Shown here in pieces: positions 22,556-27,357 of a stretch of DNA of 27,357 bases. The stretch is from HGM04593 sp045647745 (GTDB lineage Bacteria > Bacteroidota > Bacteroidia > Bacteroidales > Bacteroidaceae). Both the position numbers and the translations under genes were made by a program. The stretch's first letter is position 1; every line of letters begins with the position of its first letter. The DNA lies in assembly GCA_045647745.1 (NCBI GenBank), contig JAZRMQ010000049.1, positions 1 through 27,357 of the forward strand, in the 5' to 3' direction. The notes below the pieces were generated by a model that saw nothing but the letters and a program-made list of their open reading frames with translations, ran no database searches and had not been told where the DNA came from.

Positions 22556-24463
22556 TTAATCTATTTTATCGCAGTTTGTTGTCCACAGGGTGCTGCTGGT
22601 GTCCGATGGCATTACCCAGCCGTTTTGTGGGCTGAGGGTGCAGCTTGTGGCTTGTGGTCCGTCGGGCATTGCGGCGCGCTTGAACTGTTGTGCGAAGAAA
22701 CGGCGCATAAATGTGGTGAGCCACTTTTTTATTGTATTGCTGTCGTATGCTCCATTGAAGGCTGCATTTGCCATCAGGTGAATTTTTTCGGGAGCAAAGC
22801 CATAGTGTATAAAGTGGTAGATGAAAAAGTCGTGTAGCTCGTATGGGCCGACAAGGTCCTCGGTCTTTTGCTTTATATTGCCGTTGTCATCGGCCGGTGT
22901 CAGCTCGGGTGATATTGGGGTGTCTACAATGTCGAGCAGAGTTCTTTTGACCTTTTCGTCTGTTTCGTTATTGGCGGTGTTGCGCACCATATATTGCATC
23001 AGTGTCTTGGGGACTGATGCGTTCACTCCATACATACTCATCTGGTCGCCGTTGTATGTTGCCCAGCCGAGTGCAAGCTCGGAGAGGTCGCCTGTGCCTA
23101 TAACAATGCCGCCCTCTTGGTTGGCAATGTCCATTAGAATTTGGGTGCGCTCCCTTGCTTGTGCATTTTCGTATGTAACGTCGTGCGTGTTAAGGTCGTG
23201 TGCAATGTCTTTAAAATGCTGTATGCAGGCTTCTTTGATGGATATTTCTCTTATTTTCGTTCCAAGGGCTTGCATTAGTGTTATTGCATTGTTATATGTG
23301 CGGTCGCTGGTGCCAAAGCCGGGCATTGTTACGGCTGTGATGCTGTTGCGTGGCTTGCCTATTATGTCGCACGCTCTGGCGGTGACAAGCAGGGCTAGGG
23401 TGGAGTCGAGGCCGCCCGATATGCCGATAACACAACTCTTTGCTCCGGTGTGTGTGAGGCGTTTGGCCAGTGCTGTGGCCTGTATATCAAAAACTTCGTT
23501 GCAATACTCCTCGGTAGTGTACCCTTGCGGTATGAAGGGTTGTGTGCTGAATTTACGTGTTAATATACAGGTGTTGTTTTCGCTCTGTTCGATATGAATT
23601 TCGTTTGCTTTTGTTGGCTGTGCAAAGCTGTTGTCGCCTTTGCGTGTCTTGCTCACCTTTTCGGTGTCGACCTCTGTGATTGTGCAGTGTGCGGCGGTGG
23701 TGAGATGGGTGCTATCTGTAATTATTTCTCCGCTCTCGGCGATGGCGCAGTAGCCGGGGTAGGTGGCGTTGCTTGTAGACTCTCCCCAACCAATGCCGGC
23801 GTATATATAGGCGCTTTTGTATCTTGCGCTGAGTTCGGCAATGCGGCGCTGTGTGCTTTTGTGTCCTCCCGCAACGGCGTGCTCGGCTGTGGGGTTGAGG
23901 ATGATTTGTGCGCCGGCTATTGCAAGTTCTGCTCCCGGTGTGGTGGGGGTTTTTGCTTCGTTGCCAATCTCAATGCCGAACCTGTATGAGTTGGTGCTGT
24001 ATAGCCCGTCCTTTGTTATTGGCGCCAGCTCACCGGCTATGATGACGTGGCTGTCTGCGGGTAGGTTGTTGGCGCTGGTGAACCAGCGGTTTTCGCCGTT
24101 GCAGCTGTTGAGGTGTTGTTTGGCGGTGATGCCTATAACTTTGCCTTTGTGTATTACGACTGCGCAGTTGTATAGTGAATTGCGGTGCTCGATGGGAGCA
24201 CCTAACACTATGATTGCATTGCAATGGGCTGTCTCTTTTGCAATGTGTGCAATGGAGTTGTTGCAGCTTTGTATAAAGTAGGGTTGCGTGAAAAGGTCAC
24301 CGCAGTTGCAAGAGGTTAGGCTTAGCTCTGGGAAGAGTATGAGTTCTGCTTCCTGTGCTTCGGCTTCCTTTGTTTGGGCTATTATGCTTTGTGCATTTTT
24401 GCAGCAATCGGCAACGGTTGTTGATGGTGTTGCTGCAGCTACTTTTACAAATCCGTATTTCAT
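22556..24463 (-). CDS. nadE: NAD(+) synthetase, glutamine-dependent type with mutated glutaminase domain
   Basis: The 635-residue enzyme makes NAD from deamido-NAD with ATP. The N-terminal nitrilase-fold glutaminase (about 1-280) keeps Glu46 (FPELSLT) and Lys115 (GITAKQHLN), but the nucleophile motif, normally EICED, reads FGIEIGNEAKTP: Gly167 replaces Cys. The C-terminal synthetase (about 320-635) is intact: SGGLDS (349-354), TGDLSELALGWATYNGDQMS and the GPYELHDFF region. It should thus need free ammonia. It is monocistronic: candidate promoter ATTG - 20 nt - TATTTTTG at 24559-24528, and clpB lies downstream with its own leader. Confidence 0.93.
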   Translation of the reverse strand: MKYGFVKVAAATPSTTVADCCKNAQSIIAQTKEAEAQEAELILFPELSLTSCNCGDLFTQPYFIQSCNNSIAHIAKETAHCNAIIVLGAPIEHRNSLYNCAVVIHKGKVIGITAKQHLNSCNGENRWFTSANNLPADSHVIIAGELAPITKDGLYSTNSYRFGIEIGNEAKTPTTPGAELAIAGAQIILNPTAEHAVAGGHKSTQRRIAELSARYKSAYIYAGIGWGESTSNATYPGYCAIAESGEIITDSTHLTTAAHCTITEVDTEKVSKTRKGDNSFAQPTKANEIHIEQSENNTCILTRKFSTQPFIPQGYTTEEYCNEVFDIQATALAKRLTHTGAKSCVIGISGGLDSTLALLVTARACDIIGKPRNSITAVTMPGFGTSDRTYNNAITLMQALGTKIREISIKEACIQHFKDIAHDLNTHDVTYENAQARERTQILMDIANQEGGIVIGTGDLSELALGWATYNGDQMSMYGVNASVPKTLMQYMVRNTANNETDEKVKRTLLDIVDTPISPELTPADDNGNIKQKTEDLVGPYELHDFFIYHFIHYGFAPEKIHLMANAAFNGAYDSNTIKKWLTTFMRRFFAQQFKRAAMPDGPQATSCTLSPQNGWVMPSDTSSTLWTTNCDKID

Positions 24464-24527
24464 ATTTTGGGTGCTTTATATATGGGCGTTTTTTTCTACT
24501 CCTTATTATATATGTGTAGTTACGTTG

Positions 24528-24559
24528 CAAAAATATGTATTTCTTTCAACTGTTGCAAT
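24528..24559 (-). promoter_or_regulatory. Promoter of nadE
   Basis: On the minus strand ATTG (24559 to 24556), a 20-nt spacer and TATTTTTG (24535 to 24528), a full match to TAnnTTTG with one mismatch at -33. Leader about 60 nt. Confidence 0.55.
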
Positions 24560-24605
24560 GTAATTTAGTTTTTATTGATTATGTTGTTGTTTGTTTGTGT
24601 ATAAT

Positions 24606-24641
24606 AAAAGACGATTATCGTGGTGGCGATAATCGTCTTTT
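24606..24641 (-). terminator. Terminator after the FAS1 lipoprotein gene
   Basis: A perfect 15-bp stem (24606-24620 with 24627-24641, core GACGATTATCG), loop TGGTGG, T-rich on the minus-strand side, 15 nt past the stop at 24657. Confidence 0.88.
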
Positions 24642-24656
24642 TGTTATTGTGTAGGT

Positions 24657-26912
24657 TTAATATCGGTCCTCGGGGTTTGTCTGGTTGTTTACGATTGTGA
24701 TTGGAACTAGCTCCAAATAGTCTTGGTTGAGCTCGTTTGGCTTGCCCGCACTGCTGGCTTCAGTCACATCCTTGCAACGCAACCAATACTCTTTTCCGTG
24801 TCGTATCTCAAGGTCTTTTTTGAGAATATGGCGTAGTGCGACACTTGCGTGGCGCAGATTTTTACATTCATCAGCTTTTTCGAGATCTGTCTGGAAGATG
24901 CTTGCCGGAGCTTTCATAAAGTTTCGATTGCGCATCTCTTTGTCTTTCACGCGAATCTCATCATCGGTCATTTGTTCTTCATTTTTGAACCAACCCATAA
25001 TTGCGAGGTTTTGTTCGGTGTTACGCATATCTAGCGGGATGCCGCAAGATTGGCCATCGATATAGAATTGTACCACACCGCGAGCGTCGCTACAAGAGAA
25101 GCCGAAACGCACCTCGTATGTGCCTTCGGGAACGTGTGGCAAGCGGTATTCAAAGTCGTATTTACCTGTAACCAGCAACTCGTCGCCCTGATAACTTGCG
25201 TAACCTCCAAGTCCTACTGTAAATGGTCTTAGATACCAACAATAGGTGCTTGTGTTATTTATCTTGAGACGCTTGCTGTAACCATCGGGGATGTAGTACA
25301 TTGTGTAGCTGTTGTCTTTTGGTTTCCAGCGCACGTCGTTGGTTGTCAATTCGGGGAATAGAGATATTGCATCCCAACGCATACGTTCGTCGAGAATATT
25401 ACCAGCCATCTCTTTCTCGTTGTAGATTAGGATTTTGTCAATGGTAAATATTGAACCATTGATTGCTTGGTATTCAAAATTTTCAAGATTGGGGCGATTC
25501 TTTGTTGTTGAGGGGCTTTCAACTACTACATTTACGTGGTGTTCCATACCGTCGGTGATGCAAGGACGTGTGCCTCCATCCTGTGTGTAGTTCATAATAA
25601 TTTCCTCATCCAAAGAGCTTACCTCTCCGCCATAACGTATGTACTCTACACCGGCGCCGGTATTACGTGGCATAGTTACCTTTATTGATGTGTATGGAAG
25701 AGATGTTTCAAAGTAGTCGTAACGATCGAATGCTCCAAAATGTTTCTCAGAGTCGAATTCGTCTTTGTTTACTTTGCCATCTTTGAATGCTTGATGCCCT
25801 TTCATTATAAAGTATCCCGGGCCGCGTCCCTCACCGGGTAGTAGCTTGCGGTCGATGATGTGGTATGCGATGAATTTGTAAAGTGGATTTTCGGGGTTGC
25901 TGTAATCTCCTTTGTGTACAAATTCCTGCTTTGCTTTGTCTGTGATGACGCCGTACCAATTTGCAGCAAACCACTCAAGGTCTTCTATTGACTGGATTGA
26001 AAGGTCTAAAGAGTTTTTTGATGTGTCGGCAAGGAGCTCGTCGGTTTCAACAAGCAGTGTAAAGCCTTGCTCGTGTGATACAGGGTATGGCTGTTTCTTA
26101 TCTCCTTGTGTCTTGAATACTACGGGGCTCATTAGAGTCTCGTCATAGTCGGGGTCTGTGATGTATTGATTCAAAATTTTTACAGCAATGCCGGTCTTTT
26201 CCAATGCTTCGTTGAAGAGTGTGAACGCTGGTTGCGAAGCAAGCAGTGATGATGTTGTTTTGTCCGATGGTGATAGCACTCCATTTATGCGGTTTACGTA
26301 GCCATTCTCGGTTTTAATATCCTGCTCGGCGATTACAATGCCGTCAACGGTGGGGTATCTTAGACTTGTGATAGAGTCTTTGGCTGTTCTGCTGAGTGTT
26401 ACAGCGCGGCGATTCATTGTCTTATATGGATAAGCGCCTTCGGGGGTATCCATTGTGGGGCATCTCAAATCGGTTTGGATAATGTGGTTCTTTGCAATCA
26501 CAGCTGCCATACTATCGCTCAGGTCCTCAAGATAGGGCGACTTGATGATGTTTACGCTTGTTGTGTCGATTGTATTCTGCTCAACAGCTTCAAGGTATTC
26601 TTCATATTTTTGATTCAAGTAAGCGTCAATAGCTTCGTTGGTTGGTGCAAAGCAGGTGTAAGCGCCGTATGTTGACAATGTTGTCAGCATATTACCTGAT
26701 TTTTTACCAGTCTTGGCCTGTTTTAGAATTTTACAGAAGCTGCTGTACTTGTCGGGGTTGTTCTTCAAGTGGTCGGCGATAAGCTCTCCCTTGAAGGTGA
26801 AGCGGCTGCTTTCTTCAATTTCATCCGAACAGCTTGTGAATGTGCCACCCATAATAACAGCTAGGGCGCCTAATGCCCAAACTTTCATTTTGGTTCCAAA
26901 GGACTTTTTCAT
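24657..26912 (-). CDS. Fasciclin (FAS1) domain lipoprotein
   Basis: The 751-residue protein has a lipoprotein signal (lipobox FTSC, Cys28) followed by SDEIEESS, an export-type acidic stretch. The first FAS1 repeat (about 40-235) shows YGAYTCFAPTNEAIDAYL and ends VDGIVIAEQDIKTENGYVNRINGVLSP, the closing FAS1 strand pattern; a second FAS1-like part follows (about 240-500, NGSIFTIDKILIY near 485). The last 250 residues form a β-rich, DUF5108-like domain. Such proteins occur on the Bacteroidales surface, often next to SusC/SusD pairs, and are thought to bind glycans or other cells. None is adjacent here. It has a full consensus promoter and terminator and stands alone. Confidence 0.85.
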   Translation of the reverse strand: MKKSFGTKMKVWALGALAVIMGGTFTSCSDEIEESSRFTFKGELIADHLKNNPDKYSSFCKILKQAKTGKKSGNMLTTLSTYGAYTCFAPTNEAIDAYLNQKYEEYLEAVEQNTIDTTSVNIIKSPYLEDLSDSMAAVIAKNHIIQTDLRCPTMDTPEGAYPYKTMNRRAVTLSRTAKDSITSLRYPTVDGIVIAEQDIKTENGYVNRINGVLSPSDKTTSSLLASQPAFTLFNEALEKTGIAVKILNQYITDPDYDETLMSPVVFKTQGDKKQPYPVSHEQGFTLLVETDELLADTSKNSLDLSIQSIEDLEWFAANWYGVITDKAKQEFVHKGDYSNPENPLYKFIAYHIIDRKLLPGEGRGPGYFIMKGHQAFKDGKVNKDEFDSEKHFGAFDRYDYFETSLPYTSIKVTMPRNTGAGVEYIRYGGEVSSLDEEIIMNYTQDGGTRPCITDGMEHHVNVVVESPSTTKNRPNLENFEYQAINGSIFTIDKILIYNEKEMAGNILDERMRWDAISLFPELTTNDVRWKPKDNSYTMYYIPDGYSKRLKINNTSTYCWYLRPFTVGLGGYASYQGDELLVTGKYDFEYRLPHVPEGTYEVRFGFSCSDARGVVQFYIDGQSCGIPLDMRNTEQNLAIMGWFKNEEQMTDDEIRVKDKEMRNRNFMKAPASIFQTDLEKADECKNLRHASVALRHILKKDLEIRHGKEYWLRCKDVTEASSAGKPNELNQDYLELVPITIVNNQTNPEDRY

Positions 26913-26966
26913 ATTGGTTATGTTTAATTAATTTTATTTTCTAACGACTAAATTTTATTAATCCTC

Positions 26967-26997
26967 CAAATTTATATCATTATTTTATAATGACAAA
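26967..26997 (-). promoter_or_regulatory. Promoter of the FAS1 lipoprotein gene
   Basis: TTTG (26997 to 26994), a 19-nt spacer and TAAATTTG (26974 to 26967), a full match to the Bacteroidetes pattern; leader about 50 nt. Confidence 0.78.
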
Positions 26998-27140
26998 ATA
27001 AAATGCGTGCCTTTTTGTGAGTATTTTGAAATTTAACTTTTGGCGCTTATATTTGTCTGGCTCGATGGGTTGGATTTTTGTTTGCTTTTATTGTGTTTTT
27101 GCATTTTTTAACACAAAAGAGTGAAAAAAAGATTGAAAAA

Positions 27141-27172
27141 GTTGTGTAGATAATAAAATGGTTATATATTTG
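27141..27172 (+). promoter_or_regulatory. Promoter of the rubredoxin/rubrerythrin-type gene
   Basis: GTTG (27141-27144), a 20-nt spacer and TATATTTG (27165-27172), one mismatch in total. The leader would be about 70 nt. Confidence 0.7.
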
Positions 27173-27247
27173 CAATGATTTCAGAAATGAAATTCAAATG
27201 ACGAGTAAAAATAAAAAAAAAGATAATATTAACAGCTTAAAAATTTT

Positions 27248-27357
27248 ATGACTATGAAAAAGTATATTTGTTCAGTATGTGGTTACATTCACGAGGGTGA
27301 ATCAGCTCCCGAGCGTTGTCCAATGTGTAAGGTTCCTGCCGAGAAGTTTAACGAGAT
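27248..27357 (+). CDS. Rubredoxin-domain protein, probably a (reverse) rubrerythrin (partial)
   Basis: ATG at 27248 (or 27254) opens a frame running off the window. The visible 34 residues are a rubredoxin-like iron site: Cys-x-x-Cys in MKKYICSVCGYIHEG and Cys-x-x-Cys in ERCPMCKVPAEKF (Cys6, 9, 22 and 25 from the second ATG). The short spacing between the pairs is the rubrerythrin type rather than a free rubredoxin. An N-terminal position suggests a reverse rubrerythrin or an NADH-peroxidase-type protein that removes hydrogen peroxide in anaerobes. The ferritin-like domain, if present, is beyond the edge. Confidence 0.7.
   Translation, partial: MTMKKYICSVCGYIHEGESAPERCPMCKVPAEKFNE

Larger units (their letters stand above)
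26913..27247. other. Divergent intergenic region with two promoters
   Basis: No gene is seen. It is A/T-rich and holds the FAS1 gene promoter at 26967-26997 (minus) and the rubredoxin-type gene promoter at 27141-27172 (plus). Between them, 27000-27140, no structure stands out. Confidence 0.7.

Noticed and set aside
23817..24281. Plus-strand ORF of 154 residues inside nadE
   Set aside because: Antisense to a full-length conserved gene; Ala/Leu/Cys-rich shadow without motifs.
26913..27247. tRNA or small RNA gene in the right-hand intergenic region
   Set aside because: No cloverleaf or stable stem was found; the region is explained by two divergent promoters and A/T-rich DNA.

Overview
The window comes from a chromosome of an order Bacteroidales bacterium (phylum Bacteroidota). 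The evidence is the set of lineage-restricted families (DUF4494, DUF5606, DUF4923, a long NusB, FAS1 lipoproteins), the near absence of Shine-Dalgarno sequences, and repeated matches to the Bacteroidetes promoter pattern TTTG - 19 to 21 nt - TAnnTTTG. Genus cannot be told from the sequence alone. Gene content is mostly housekeeping, with one surface-glycan cluster, two families of intergenic repeats and an insertion-sequence end at the left edge.

Layout. 1-191: end of an IS3-like element. 237-1133: secreted nuclease lipoprotein. 1213-2681: ribosomal protein L31 type B, YggS-type PLP protein and DUF4494 (minus strand). 2751-2996: two copies of an 86-bp hairpin repeat. 3004-4683: acidic protein of unknown function and a short malic enzyme (minus). 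4780-7489: nitroreductase, DUF2520 reductase-like protein, KdsC and Maf (plus), with a 111-bp repeat pair between kdsC and maf. 7619-9223: CTP synthase with its own strong promoter. 9334-15038: a five-gene minus-strand glycan operon, read as Ugd, polysaccharide pyruvyl transferase, GT2, nucleotidyltransferase-like protein and acyltransferase. 15347-18306: nusB-yajC-ybbR-coaE. 18435-19729: DUF5606 and DUF4923. 19830-22421: ClpB. 22556-24463: NAD synthetase. 24657-26912: FAS1-domain lipoprotein. 27248-end: start of a rubredoxin/rubrerythrin-type gene.

Main observations. (1) CTP synthase has a full-length glutaminase domain in which all three catalytic residues are replaced (Cys to Gly382, His to Glu508, Glu to Gln510), while the synthase domain looks intact. 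(2) Fifteen kilobases away, the glutamine-dependent NAD synthetase has also lost its glutaminase nucleophile (Cys to Gly167), with its ATP-pyrophosphatase domain intact. Two unrelated glutaminase folds losing the nucleophile in one genome suggests that biosynthetic amination here has shifted from glutamine to free ammonia. (3) The last gene of the glycan operon, an acyltransferase, has its true N-terminus separated from the rest by a run of 9 G; 10 G would restore a 379-residue protein, so this looks like a phase-variable surface-modification switch captured in the OFF state. (4) clpB has an unusually strong Shine-Dalgarno locked in a 6-bp hairpin, a candidate RNA thermometer. A second long homopolymer (11 C) lies just after coaE.

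All calls come from reading the sequence; no database search was possible.
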